Below are positions 27,875-39,200 of a stretch of 64,000 nucleotides of DNA, piece after piece. The stretch's first letter is position 1; every line of letters begins with the position of its first letter. The notes beneath the pieces are model-generated. The model had not been told where the DNA came from and made no database searches. It worked only from the letters and a program-made list of their open reading frames with translations. The stretch comes from an uncultured Flavobacteriaceae bacterium (GTDB taxonomy: Bacteria; Bacteroidota; Bacteroidia; Flavobacteriales; Flavobacteriaceae): positions 124,001-188,000 of the forward strand of contig CANLXN010000007.1 of the NCBI GenBank assembly GCA_947495135.1, read 5' to 3'. A program made the position numbers and the translations under genes.

Positions 27875-30800
27875 CGTTTATAGCCACTATAAGGAATGTG
27901 TTTCCCTTCGCATCGTTAAATTTTGAAATGTGTTTAATTTCTTCGCGAATATTGAATCCAGTGCTCGTGTTGTCTTCCCATTTAAAATTGTTGTTGCCAT
28001 CATTCAATAAAACGCTTCCGTAGTTGGCGTCTAAACGGGAATATTGAGGTCTAAACTCGAAATCGTTTCCACCTAAAATGATATCCAAATTACCATCGCC
28101 GTTTATATCGGTACATTCGATACCACAAATGCAGGACAGTTGAACACGCGCAGGTAGTCGCTGAATTGTAAATTGACCATTACCGTCGTTCATTGCAATA
28201 ACCGAGCTAGAAGTATGTACGCTCTTCATACGAACATTTTTCATCTTATCGGCCGAAAAAAGTTCTTGGATGGACTTGCTCGCGTACTCCGAAGCCTTTA
28301 AATTTTGTTTCTTTAAAGAAACCATTTGAGAAACTATTTCCTGCTTTTGGTGCAGAGGCATGTCTTTTCCATTTAAATTCTGGGTTACAATTTGTTCGAT
28401 CGTTCCGTTATTATCAAAATCGCTTACCCACATTTTCATGTCCTGTTCCTTGGTAGGTCGATAGTGAACATTCTCTCCGTGATTTCCGAAGATAAAATCC
28501 ATGTCTCCATCGGCGTCGATATCTACAGGTTTAATAACGTTCCACCAACCTAGCAACGAATCTAAAGAAGAGGATTGCTTCTTGAGTTGTCCATTTTCAG
28601 AAGTGTAAATAGAAGGAGCGCCCCAGTCTGATACGGTAACCAGTTCTTTTTTACTGTCTTTGTTAATGTCTACCCAGGCGGCATCGGTTATCATTCCGCT
28701 TTTTTTGGTTTCCAAAGCTACTTCTCTGAATTTATTCTTGAAGGTTCCATCTCCTTGATTCTCTAGGTAGATATGGTCTGGGTCGACTCCGTAAATTCCG
28801 ATAATACTTCTGGATCCTACAAAGACATCGATGTCGCCATCTCCGTCCATATCGTGTGGGGCTATCACCGCAATGTTTTTACTGCTTGGGGGAAAATTGA
28901 TTGGGGATTTAGAATAGTTTCCTTTGCCGTCGTTTAGATACAAACGAACACTTTGATTGTTCGTGGCATTTACCTGGTTCCCCCCAGAACCTACCATGAG
29001 ATCCATATCTCCATCCATATCTGCATCAAAGAAAGCGGATGCGGTGTCCTCCAGATCCTTGTCGGTTTCGAATATGGCAGCCGATTTGTTTTGTAGCGTT
29101 CCGTTTCCGGTATGCACATAGAGGGTTGCTGCCTGCTTGGCGGCTCCACCTATAAATACGTCTTCGTTTTTATCTCCATTTACATCGGCTATAGACATGG
29201 TAGGACCTTCTTGAGACAACTGGTTGTAGATGAGTCCTTCGTAATCAAAGTCGTTGTAATTGTTTTCTTTATGAGCGAGTAACTTTGTGTTATCGATTTC
29301 TTTTAACAGCGTCTTTTCTTCTTTGGTGGGAAGTTTATAGGTTTCTATAGCATCGCTTAATTTTAATTGAAGAGTTTGATTCGCCGCAATATTTTCAAGT
29401 TTTGCAGTTTTATCATTGGGCCAAATTACGCGGATGGAGTCTATGGTACTTGTTTTTCCTAAACCAATGGTCATTCCGTATTCAACGCTAGACTGAAAGC
29501 CACGGGATGGCATTACCTCTTGGAAGAATACTTGATTGTCGTAATAGAGCTTAACCGATGTTCCAATTGCAAATTTATTCTTTGGATCTCCTTCGAAATT
29601 AATTTTGATATAGTTGTTATCTGTTAGTTCATTGGCGTTGTTTCTGTAAACAAAGGAGGTCATGTTTACGTTATTAACCACCAAATCCATATCTCCATCA
29701 TTGTCTAAATCTCCGTAAGCAGCGCCATTAGACAGGCTAGGAACGCCCAATCCCCAATCTTCTGCCTTATTTGTGAAGGTTAAATCTTTATTGTTGTGAT
29801 AAGCGTAGTTAGGAATAGGGGTAATAGGCATCTTATCTATGATAGAATCGATGGCTTCTTTTCTTCCTGTTAGGGCCATTTTTTGAATAATGTCATTTGC
29901 AAGAAAATCTACAAAGTCTAGATCTGTTAAGTCGTGGTTAATTCCGTTGGTTATGTAGATATCTCTGTACCCATCGTTATCCATGTCGAAGAGAAGGCCA
30001 GACCAGCTCCAATCTGTTGCGGAAACGCCACTGTAGTATGCGATATCACTAAAACTACCATTTCCGTTATTTAACTGCAAGGTGTTTTGAATGTACTGCT
30101 GGTAGAAATCCTTGCTTTGTTTTAATTTGAATACGTTGTACCCTTCAAATTCCATGACAGATTTAACGCGTTGATCGTCTTCAGGAAGCATATCTGTTAT
30201 AAAAATATCGGAATAGCCGTCATTGTTGATATCTGCCATATCGATTCCCATAGCCGATAAGGAAAGGTGCTGTGTGTAGTCTTTAATCTCTTCAGAAAAA
30301 GTACCATCTTGTTGGTTGATATATAAATAATCTCTTTCGTAAAAATCATTGGACACATAAATGTCTGGGAACAGATCACCATTTACATCGCTTACCATTA
30401 CGCCTAGCCCAAAACCAATCAAACTTCCGTAAATACCTGCCTCTTCACTTACGTCTACAAATTTGCCACCGTCATTGCGCAAAAGCATATCTCCAACTCC
30501 TCTAAAAATTTTAGGTACGTCCCAATTTTGAGCACGAACGTCTCGCTGGTGGGCGAAACCGAGAGAACTGACCGGAATATTACTGTTATTAAGAATGTAG
30601 GCATCTAGATCCCCGTCCTTATCGTAGTCAAAAAATGTTGCATGGGTACTAAAACCAGTTTCGGCCAAGTTGTATTCTTTAGCTTTTTCTGTGAATGTAA
30701 GATCTCCGTTGTTTATGTAGAGGTCGTTATCGTGATTGTTACCTTCCATGTTCCCCGCATTACTAACATAAATATCGAGAAGACCATCTTGATTAATATC

Positions 30801-31178
30801 TACCATTAACACTCCGGTGGACCAAGGCTTGTTCCCTGCAATTCCAGCGGTTTCTGAAATATCCTCAAATTTCAAATCGCCTTTGTTGAGGAAGAGTTTA
30901 TTGGGTCCCATATTAGCGGTTAAGTAAATGTCTTGTAGACCATCGTTATTAATGTCGCCAATGGCTACGCCCCCTCCGTTATAGAAATTCCGATATTTGA
31001 AAATATTGAAATCCTTCTGGTTCTCTACAAAATTCAGGAAATGAACGCCGGTCTCTGTGGCGGAGAGCTCTGTAAAGAGGGTTTTAGAACTATCCGTTTC
31101 TTCTTGTTTCTTTTCAGAATTACAACTAAATAGAAATACAGAGAATACAATGGCGTATAAGTATTTGGTAAGATGCAT
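27840..31178 (-). CDS. FG-GAP/UnbV-ASPIC repeat lipoprotein (second in transcription order)
   Basis: A 1112-residue paralogue of its neighbours. It has lipobox FLFSC, an opening repeat GDINNDGLQDIYLTANMGPN, about ten further DxDxDG repeats, and an ASPIC/UnbV block IGTSVKLYYDNQVFFQEVMP to IRVIWPNDKTA in mid-protein. It overlaps the next gene by 35 nt and begins 11 nt after the first paralogue's stop. The three copies diverge throughout, so the duplication is old. Likely a surface glycan-binding lipoprotein, judged by context only. Confidence 0.87.
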   Translation of the reverse strand: MHLTKYLYAIVFSVFLFSCNSEKKQEETDSSKTLFTELSATETGVHFLNFVENQKDFNIFKYRNFYNGGGVAIGDINNDGLQDIYLTANMGPNKLFLNKGDLKFEDISETAGIAGNKPWSTGVLMVDINQDGLLDIYVSNAGNMEGNNHDNDLYINNGDLTFTEKAKEYNLAETGFSTHATFFDYDKDGDLDAYILNNSNIPVSSLGFAHQRDVRAQNWDVPKIFRGVGDMLLRNDGGKFVDVSEEAGIYGSLIGFGLGVMVSDVNGDLFPDIYVSNDFYERDYLYINQQDGTFSEEIKDYTQHLSLSAMGIDMADINNDGYSDIFITDMLPEDDQRVKSVMEFEGYNVFKLKQSKDFYQQYIQNTLQLNNGNGSFSDIAYYSGVSATDWSWSGLLFDMDNDGYRDIYITNGINHDLTDLDFVDFLANDIIQKMALTGRKEAIDSIIDKMPITPIPNYAYHNNKDLTFTNKAEDWGLGVPSLSNGAAYGDLDNDGDMDLVVNNVNMTSFVYRNNANELTDNNYIKINFEGDPKNKFAIGTSVKLYYDNQVFFQEVMPSRGFQSSVEYGMTIGLGKTSTIDSIRVIWPNDKTAKLENIAANQTLQLKLSDAIETYKLPTKEEKTLLKEIDNTKLLAHKENNYNDFDYEGLIYNQLSQEGPTMSIADVNGDKNEDVFIGGAAKQAATLYVHTGNGTLQNKSAAIFETDKDLEDTASAFFDADMDGDMDLMVGSGGNQVNATNNQSVRLYLNDGKGNYSKSPINFPPSSKNIAVIAPHDMDGDGDIDVFVGSRSIIGIYGVDPDHIYLENQGDGTFKNKFREVALETKKSGMITDAAWVDINKDSKKELVTVSDWGAPSIYTSENGQLKKQSSSLDSLLGWWNVIKPVDIDADGDMDFIFGNHGENVHYRPTKEQDMKMWVSDFDNNGTIEQIVTQNLNGKDMPLHQKQEIVSQMVSLKKQNLKASEYASKSIQELFSADKMKNVRMKSVHTSSSVIAMNDGNGQFTIQRLPARVQLSCICGIECTDINGDGNLDIILGGNDFEFRPQYSRLDANYGSVLLNDGNNNFKWEDNTSTGFNIREEIKHISKFNDAKGNTFLIVAINDEKPKVFALAQ

Positions 31179-31189
31179 TAAGTATCTTT

Positions 31190-34100
31190 TTATTTATTGG
31201 TTTTAAAAAATTGTGGTTGGTCGTTGTTTCGGGTAATGATCAAGTAATTTTCTCCTTGATAACGCAACTTTCCAATTTTTCTTGCAGCTCCTGAAACGTC
31301 AAATTTTTGATCTTTAGCTTCTTTGAAACCGCCTTTAGAATCGTTTACTAATAGTACCCCATGCGAAGCGTCTAAACTACTTAATTGGGTGCTTATTTCA
31401 AAATTATTTCCAACCAAAAGTAGGTCTAAATAACCGTCATTATTGAAGTCTTCTACATGTATGTCATTGACAGTGGAAATTTGAGCTGCAAAAGGAAGAA
31501 GATGTTTCTTAAACGAACCATTTCCTAAATTTTCGAAATAACAACTAGCGAGTTCGTATACTTTATATTTGTTAGCGGCTTTGATATTTTCCTTACCAAA
31601 AAGGTCTTTAATAGATGCTGACGCAAAATCGTTGTAACTCAGATATTCCTTATTTATTCCGGGGAGTTGTTTTACCAATTCATCTTTGGAATTAAAAGTT
31701 GTTTCCTTTCCTTGATAGAAATAGGTGACAATGGTTTCCTCTTGTCCGTTTCCATCGAAATCTCTTTGGTATAGTGTTATTTCTTCTTTGGACGAAGCTT
31801 TCAATCTGGAATTTAATCCCCAGTTTCCGGCTACTAAATCGATGTCCCCGTCGTTGTCTAAATCTGCTGCTTCCAACGTGTTCCACCAACCGTTGGTGCC
31901 TTCCAGACCATTTCCGTCTTGATATATAAGTTGATCTCCCACCTTCGAATAAATGGAAATAGGCGACCAATCTCCTACAGAAACAATTTCTTGTGTACCA
32001 TCTCCATCTAAATCAATTACCACCATATCGTTTATAGGGTGGTGTTCGTTAAAGTTATTTACTTGTTTTATTGGAAAGTGTAAATAGTTTCCTGTGCCAG
32101 TGTTCTTCAGAAATTGATGTTTTGGTCTATTTCCGTCCAATGGTGACAATGTGCCTGAGGTGAGGCATAGATCCAAAGCACCATCTTGATTATAGTCAAA
32201 GGCCTTTATATTGGACGCAGAGAGTTCCCAGCCAGCAAGCGCTTCCGGGTCTTGATAGAATTTCCCTTTTTTGTTCCTGTACAAACGCGGTAAGATGGGG
32301 TCTCCTGAGTGAAATTCGTTCCCACCACTAACAACAACAAGGTCTTTATAGCCATCCTTATCCACATCGACAAAAATGTGCGCAGTATCTTCATTGAGCG
32401 CTTTTTCTTCAAAGAGTTCGGGTTGTTGAGACTTAAAAGTTCCGTCTTTTTGTTGAATAAAAAGCTGAGAAGCCTGTCGTTTGGCACCGCTTATAAATAC
32501 GTCGTCCGTTCCATCGTTATTGATGTCTGCAATTGAAATAGCTGGGCCTTCGTTGCTTTGCGCAAATGGAATTAAGGGATTGCGATTGAAATCGATGGTG
32601 GTATTTTCTTTATGTATAAAGTCGAAAAGGGGAGGGACTTCGGTAAGGTATTGCGGAGGATTTTTTCTGAAATTTTCGTAATAATTACCAGCGCCGTTCT
32701 TGTAATCTACCGTAATCGCTTTATTGTTTTCCAGGTTTCGAATTACTTCAAACGATTGGTCGGGCCAGATAATATGAAGTGAATCAATAATTGCTCTGTT
32801 TCCTAGTCCGAAGTGGAGTTTTGTTTCAACAGAAGATAGATAGCCTCTGGATGTATAGTTTTCTTTTGTGATTTGTAAGGTGTCTGAATAAAGAATGGCT
32901 TTAGCCCCAATCCCTAGTTTGTTCGATGTGTTTCCGTTAAAGGAAACGGATAGCCAGTGGTTATTGGTAAAAAGTTCCGAAGTGTTCTCTAGCACGAAAG
33001 CGGGTTCATTTACATTGTTGGTAACCATATCGAGGTCTCCGTCATTATCCAAGTCTACATAAACAGCGCCATTGCTATAAGATTCTTTAGTAGCAGCCCA
33101 TTTCGAGGATACATTTTCAAACTTGTTATTTCCTTTATTTTTATAAAAGTAGTTAGTCGTCTTCTTCTTTGGAATTTGCTCGATGAAAGACATGTCTTTT
33201 TCCTTCATTCCCATACCTAACGACTTCTGGATTTCCTCATTAGAGATGAAATTAATGAAATCCATATCGTTGGTAGCGCCTAGAATTCCGTTGGTGATAT
33301 AAATATCATTAAGACCATCATTATCGAAATCGGCCATCAGTGGACTCCAGGACCATTCAGTAGCAGCAACTCCGCTTAAGTAAGCCGTCTCACTAAATGT
33401 ACCGTTACCATTATTTAGCTGAAGGGTATTCTGCATGAACTGTTTAGTGTAGCCATTGTTGAGGTAATTTTGATAAATCTGATAGTTGAATTCTGCTCCA
33501 GAGGTTTTGTAAGTATGTAAATTTTCTGGGAGCATGTCTACGGAAAGAATATCTGTGTAGCCGTCGTTGTTAATGTCTGCAATATCATTTCCCATAGAGA
33601 AATGCGTGGTGTGGCCAACAGTACCAGTTTTGGTGGTGATGGTTTCGGTAAAGGTTTTATTTCTGTTGTTGATGTAGAGGTAATCGTTTTCAAAGAAGTC
33701 GTTTCCAACATAGATATCTGGATAGCCATCGTTGTTGAGATCACTAATTGAAACACCTAGTCCGTAGCCAATTTTACTTTGCAAGATGCCTGTTTTTTCA
33801 GAAACATTTACAAACATCCCTTCTTGATTTTCAAAAAGTTTATCCCCAGATGCTTGGTTTACTATATTTCTAATAGATCCTCTTCCATAGTTTTGATTAG
33901 GGTTGGTAGAATGGTTGAGAAGAAAGAGATCTAGGTCTCCGTCGAGGTCGTAATCGAAGAAAGATGCTTGTGTTGATAGTCCTTTGAAGTTAAGTCCATA
34001 GGCTGCCGCATCTTCTTTAAATACAGGAATACCTTGAGCGTTGGTTCCTTGATTTACATATAGTAGGTTATTTCCTGAAATATGCTGGTAATCTCCAATT

Positions 34101-34513
34101 TTGCAGACATAGATGTCTAGTAGACCGTCATTATTTATGTCAACCGTAGTTACTCCCGTAGTCCAATTTTTGGCATTATCGATGCCTGATTTTTGCGTGC
34201 TGTTTTCGAATTGGAAGCTGCCATTATTTAGGTATAATTGATCTGGAGATTGGTTAGCTGTAAAGTAGAGGTCTGTTAAACCGTCGTTATTAAAATCCCC
34301 AGCGGCGACACCGGCCCCGTTGTAATAATAAATATAGTTGAGAATATTTAATTGTGGGGTAGAAGTAATGGTGTTCTGAAAGGTGATTCCGGTTTCGGTA
34401 GGGGTTCTAGTTTTAAATAGAGTGGCAGTTGTGTCTTCTTCAGAACAAGAAAGAAGTATGGAGAGTAAAAAAATGACCGTCCAATGGCTTGATTTGAAAA
34501 AGGAATATTTAAT
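31190..34513 (-). CDS. FG-GAP/UnbV-ASPIC repeat lipoprotein (first in transcription order), no ATG start
   Basis: The reading frame is open from 34537 to the stop at 31190, but its first ATG is at 33817, deep inside the repeats. Starting there would remove the signal peptide and over 200 residues that match both paralogues. The best start is ATT at 34511-34513: it gives MKYSFFKSSHWTVIF-, then lipobox SILLSC, an ideal lipoprotein signal, and a 1107-residue protein the same length as its paralogues. An out-of-frame ATG at 34550 opens a 13-codon ORF, so a small indel or a mutated start is the alternative. Repeats and the ASPIC/UnbV block (IGAKAILYSDTLQI) are intact. Function is as for the paralogues. 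Confidence 0.75.
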   Translation of the reverse strand: MKYSFFKSSHWTVIFLLSILLSCSEEDTTATLFKTRTPTETGITFQNTITSTPQLNILNYIYYYNGAGVAAGDFNNDGLTDLYFTANQSPDQLYLNNGSFQFENSTQKSGIDNAKNWTTGVTTVDINNDGLLDIYVCKIGDYQHISGNNLLYVNQGTNAQGIPVFKEDAAAYGLNFKGLSTQASFFDYDLDGDLDLFLLNHSTNPNQNYGRGSIRNIVNQASGDKLFENQEGMFVNVSEKTGILQSKIGYGLGVSISDLNNDGYPDIYVGNDFFENDYLYINNRNKTFTETITTKTGTVGHTTHFSMGNDIADINNDGYTDILSVDMLPENLHTYKTSGAEFNYQIYQNYLNNGYTKQFMQNTLQLNNGNGTFSETAYLSGVAATEWSWSPLMADFDNDGLNDIYITNGILGATNDMDFINFISNEEIQKSLGMGMKEKDMSFIEQIPKKKTTNYFYKNKGNNKFENVSSKWAATKESYSNGAVYVDLDNDGDLDMVTNNVNEPAFVLENTSELFTNNHWLSVSFNGNTSNKLGIGAKAILYSDTLQITKENYTSRGYLSSVETKLHFGLGNRAIIDSLHIIWPDQSFEVIRNLENNKAITVDYKNGAGNYYENFRKNPPQYLTEVPPLFDFIHKENTTIDFNRNPLIPFAQSNEGPAISIADINNDGTDDVFISGAKRQASQLFIQQKDGTFKSQQPELFEEKALNEDTAHIFVDVDKDGYKDLVVVSGGNEFHSGDPILPRLYRNKKGKFYQDPEALAGWELSASNIKAFDYNQDGALDLCLTSGTLSPLDGNRPKHQFLKNTGTGNYLHFPIKQVNNFNEHHPINDMVVIDLDGDGTQEIVSVGDWSPISIYSKVGDQLIYQDGNGLEGTNGWWNTLEAADLDNDGDIDLVAGNWGLNSRLKASSKEEITLYQRDFDGNGQEETIVTYFYQGKETTFNSKDELVKQLPGINKEYLSYNDFASASIKDLFGKENIKAANKYKVYELASCYFENLGNGSFKKHLLPFAAQISTVNDIHVEDFNNDGYLDLLLVGNNFEISTQLSSLDASHGVLLVNDSKGGFKEAKDQKFDVSGAARKIGKLRYQGENYLIITRNNDQPQFFKTNK

Positions 34514-34603
34514 TAAACTTTTCAGAATAGATAAAAATTAAGAGGTTCATGCAATTATTACAAATATTGAAAATGTAATTAGTATCAGCAATAAATTGGG
34601 TAT

Positions 34604-34635
34604 AAAAAAACAGGTCGTCCATGAAGACGACCTGT
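34604..34635 (-). terminator. Terminator of the susCD operon
   Basis: On the minus strand CAGGTCGTC, a 6-nt loop and GACGACCTG are followed by a T tract. The perfect 9-bp stem lies 28 nt after the susD stop and separates susCD from the FG-GAP genes. Confidence 0.85.
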
Positions 34636-34662
34636 GTGATTATAATGCAAGGTTAATAATAA

Positions 34663-36210
34663 TTAGTAACCAGGATTCTGAACCAAGTTAGGGTTAGAAA
34701 GTAACGCGTTAATTGGAATAGGATATAAATTTCTGAAATCAGCTCCAACAGATTCTGGGTTTTTGAATTCCCAATCGCTAGTGTACTGTCCAAAACGAAT
34801 CATATCGTTTCTTCTCCAGAATTCTACATACAACTCACGTCCACGCTCAGCAAGTAAGTCTGCTTCTGAAACATTTCCTAGAGGAGTAGCTTCACGTAAG
34901 GTACGAAGTTGGTTTACCATAGTCGTTGCATCACCACCTGAACGCATCATAGCTTCTGCCTTCATTAAGTGAGCATCCGCATAACGGAACATGATCTCAT
35001 GGTTTCTAAATGAACCACCTTCGTCACCTGGGTGATATTTGATGATACGAATACCATTCGCTTCTCCATTTCCTACTAGACCTGGAAGTTCTTTAGTAAA
35101 TACCAATGGGTTTCCTGGTCTGTCTTTAAGGATAGTACCGTCTTCTTCATATTGTTGTCCAATTAAGAATCCGTAACCAATACCTAAGTTTTCAGAGTTT
35201 GCGTTGGTTGCATCTGGCACCCATCCTCTTCTTTCTTCTTGACCATCTCCAATATTGTTTGAATTTGGATCTCCTTCGAAGCTATCATAAAATTCGGCAA
35301 GGGTAGCAAAACCATTCCATCCTCCACCTTCGTTATCAGGTGAGTTTTGGTTGTAGTGCATTCCGTTCCAGATTCTATTTCCAACACCTGTGTTTAGGTA
35401 CCAGATAGTTTCTGTGTCAACAGACTGTTCGAAGATTCCGAAGTAGTCATCCTCCAATGCAAAGCCATCTGCAGAGATAGCATCTACTGCATCAATTACT
35501 GTTTGCATGTTTCCTAGAGATCCTGTGTAACGCTCAGAGTTTAAAACTACCTTCGCAAGTAAGAAATTTCCAGCAGCTTTGTTCGCTCTGTTGTTCTCGT
35601 CGCTAGGTCCTCTTACTGGAAGATCTGGAATTGCTTCTGTCAAGTCATTGATAATGAAATCATATGTTTCTTGAGCAGTAAGAATAGTAGGATTTACAGA
35701 TGCACCTTCCGTTGGTTGACGGAAAGGTTGTTGACCGTATAAATCCAATACCCAGAACATAGAGAATGCTCTAAGAAATTTAGCTTCTGCTTTTTCTTGA
35801 GCCGTTCCTTCACTTAAAGGGTCAATAATTGTTGTAGCACGGAACACGTTTTGGTTCAAATTGTTCCAAGTGTTCAATACAAACTGGTGAGTTGGGCTCC
35901 ACGTGTGCGCGTGTAGCGTACGCCAGATTCCATTATCACCCCAGTCAGTACCTCTTGTAGGTACTAAAGTTTCGTCTGTAGAAACTTCGTTCAAAGCGAA
36001 AAAGTTCGCTTGGTCTCCCATCTGTCCGTAAACAGCTCCGTATAAATTCGCAAGTTCAGTTGATACATCCACTCCAGCGAAATCTTCTTGAGCATCTTCG
36101 AATACAGAATCTGATTCGTCAATTTCTAAATCTGTACAAGAAATAGAAACAGCAGTCAAAAGCGCCAATCCTAGGATGGGCTTTAGTGTGTTTAAAAGGT
36201 TTCTTTTCAT
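34663..36210 (-). CDS. susD: SusD/RagB family outer-membrane glycan-binding lipoprotein
   Basis: About 515 residues from MKRNLLNTLKPILGLALL, with lipobox AVSISC. In-frame ATGs further upstream run back into the end of susC and add no signal. The SusD domain shows AEAKFLRAFSMFWVLDLYGQ near residue 125, ANKAAGNFLLAKVVLN near 190 and the C-terminal LMKAEAMMRSGGD and LLAERGRELYVEFWRRNDMIRFG. SusD caps the SusC barrel and hands oligosaccharides to it. The partner gene ends 10 nt upstream. The substrate is not encoded in any motif I can read; the neighbouring enzymes point to alpha-glucosides, trehalose or fructosides. Confidence 0.93.
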   Translation of the reverse strand: MKRNLLNTLKPILGLALLTAVSISCTDLEIDESDSVFEDAQEDFAGVDVSTELANLYGAVYGQMGDQANFFALNEVSTDETLVPTRGTDWGDNGIWRTLHAHTWSPTHQFVLNTWNNLNQNVFRATTIIDPLSEGTAQEKAEAKFLRAFSMFWVLDLYGQQPFRQPTEGASVNPTILTAQETYDFIINDLTEAIPDLPVRGPSDENNRANKAAGNFLLAKVVLNSERYTGSLGNMQTVIDAVDAISADGFALEDDYFGIFEQSVDTETIWYLNTGVGNRIWNGMHYNQNSPDNEGGGWNGFATLAEFYDSFEGDPNSNNIGDGQEERRGWVPDATNANSENLGIGYGFLIGQQYEEDGTILKDRPGNPLVFTKELPGLVGNGEANGIRIIKYHPGDEGGSFRNHEIMFRYADAHLMKAEAMMRSGGDATTMVNQLRTLREATPLGNVSEADLLAERGRELYVEFWRRNDMIRFGQYTSDWEFKNPESVGADFRNLYPIPINALLSNPNLVQNPGY

Positions 36211-36220
36211 TTTCATTTTT

Positions 36221-39200
36221 TTAAAATTTTGCATTAAATCCAATAGTATATGTTCTTGGTTGTGGAAAGGCTGCATAGTCAATACCTAAAACAGGTAATC
36301 CGTTAAGTAATCCTGATGCTTGTCCAACTGGCGCACCTGCTGGAGAAGAACTAGCTTCAGGGTCAAGTCCACTATAATCAGTAATTACAAAAAGGTTCTG
36401 TCCGTTTGCTGAAAGCACTAGAGATGAAAAGAATGCATCATCCTCAAGTGGCCAATCATAGCTTAAAGATAAGTTTTGTAGACGAATAAAGTCTCCTTTT
36501 TCTAGGAATCTTGTCGATACATCTGCTGCAGCGTCAAAAGATTCACCAGTAGTAAGAACGTCTGCTGGCACATTACGACCTCCTCTAAAAGCACCTGCTG
36601 TAAAGAATGCGTTCGCAGTGTTGTTGTAGATATAGTGTCCAAATTGTCCAGCGAAATAAGCGTTCATCGCCCAATTTTTGTAGTTTACGCTAGTTGAAAG
36701 TCCTCCAGTTAAATCTGGCAAAGCACTTTTTCCTACGAATTTCTGAACATCCTCTTGAATTGGTTGACCTGTTACAGGATCAAATCCTTCAAATTCACGT
36801 AAGAAGTAAGAGAATAGAGGTTGTCCTGCTTTCACTTTTTGTGCAAAAGCTCCAGTTAAACCTTGTCCTCTAATAGTACCTGCGTTAAATTCTCCATCAA
36901 GTTCAGTAACCTCATTCTTGTTATATGCTAAGTTAATTCCAGCATTCCAAGAGAAGTCTTCACCATCGATGATGTCGTAGTTCAATGTAAGTTCAACCCC
37001 TTCGTTCACTACTTTCGAATTTGGTAAGTTTAAGAAAACAAAAGGTTGTACTGCTGGTTGAGCAGAAAGTACGTTGAAAAGTAAATCGGTAGTTTCTTTG
37101 TGATACACATCGAAAGTACCATTAAAACGGTCGTTGTTAAAACCGAAGTCAATACCTACACCATACTGTAATGTTTCTTCCCATTTCAAATCAGCATTCG
37201 CAAAAGAAACTTGTCCTGCAGGAAATGCTCCAGAAGGATCGAAGTTAATTGCACCACCAGCATCAGGTCCAATGAAGTTGAAACGACGTCTTCCTCTAAA
37301 GTTACCGTATCCTAATCCATCTTGGTTACCAGTAATACCTCCACCAACACGCAGTTTTAAAGTAGACACGTTGTCTCCAATAAAGTCTTCTTCGCTAATT
37401 TTCCATGCAATTGCACCAGAAGGGAAGTAACCGTATTGATTATTTCCACCAAAACGAGAAGAACCATCCGCTCTCATTGTTGCCGTAAGTAAGTATTTAT
37501 CTGCTAAAGTGTAGTTGATTCTTCCGAAAAACGACTGTAGTTCGTCTGTGTTATCAAAAGTCTCTGCCATCATAGAGCGTACACTTAAGTTATTTACGTT
37601 AGGAATAAAATCTGTTGAAAGATCTGCTAACCTGTTTACAAATACACCTTCGCTGATGTTTCCAGCAAAACCGTAAGATTGGTAGTCGCCTTCTATTTGT
37701 GCTTCAACTCGGTCTGCACTGTCAAGAATATCTTCTCCCATTTGATCAAGGTTGTCTGTAAAGAATCCCCATGTTTGAATATTTCTTCCTTCATTTCTGA
37801 AATCTTGGAAAGAATAACCGGCTAAAACATCAATACTAGAGTTTCCGAAGTCTTTCTTGTAGTTTAAAGTAGTCTCTAAAAGTTGACTAGTGTAGTCTAA
37901 GTCACTAGCAAATCCAACTCCATTACCAAATACTCCATTTCCTAAATTTAATCCTTTACGAGATGAAACAGCAATACGTTGTGCTTCAGAAGCATCGTAA
38001 CCAACAGTAACTTTTGCAGAAAATTCTGGAGTAATATTGTACTCTGCAGAAAGATTAGCTAAAAATCTATTGGTATTGGTTTCGTTTTGAGTGAACGCTA
38101 ATAAAGTAGCAGGACTTAATAATCCTCCAGTACCAGAAAAGTCTGTTCTTGTTGGCCATGTCGGATTCGCAGAATAGGCAGCTCCTAAAAGGTCACCCTG
38201 GAATCCAGCAGCAGCACCAATTGGTGGAGTTTGATCGTTTACACGTGAAATAGATGTTTGTAAACCTAATTTTAACTTATCGTCAAAAAGTCTTTGGTTC
38301 ATATTTAAACGACCTGTAATACGCTCTAGTGATGATTTTTCAACCACACCAAAGTTTTTGCTATATCCAAATGTAGCTCTAACATTTCCACTTCCATAGT
38401 TGTTAGTGTATGCTAGGTTATTGTTCGTAGACGTTGAAGTTCTAAAGATAAAATCTTGCCAGTCTGTATTAAACCCAAAATTAACTTCGTCAACGTTAAA
38501 TCCGTTAGCTTCGCTAGCTGCAACAAATTCGTTCGCAGATAACAAGTCAAATTGTTTAGCAGTAGATGCAATACTTAGGTTTGATGTAAATTCCCAAGCA
38601 CCACCTTTAACACCTCTACCAGTTTTAGTAGTGATGATTACAACTCCATTGGCTCCACGTGATCCGTAAATAGCGGTAGCAGAAGCATCCTTAAGAATAC
38701 TGATACTTTCAATATCATTTGGATTTAAGAAACTCAATGGGTTTTTAGCTCCGTTTGAACCGAAACCTACATCTTGACCTTCAATAGCTCCAGCAGATAA
38801 TGGTACACCATCTACAACGAATAATGGATTATTATTAGATCGAACAGAGTTAGCACCACGGATATTAATTGAAATACCGGCTCCAGGCTCACCACTTGAT
38901 TGTGAAATCTGAACCCCGGCAGTTTTACCCTGGATCAATTGTTCAGGAGAAGAAATAACCCCTTGATTGAAGTCTTCCGAAGTTACAGCACTTACCGCAC
39001 CAGTTGCATCTTTTACGGTAGTAGTACCATATCCAATTACAACTACTTCGTTTAACGACTCAACGTCTTCTGATAAAGTTACGTCAACAGTACTTTGTCC
39101 GTTCACAGCAACCTCGCGAGTGGCATAACCAATATAGCTAAATACAAGGGTAGCGTCATTTGCTACATCTTCCAGGCTATAATTACCATCGAAGTCTGTT

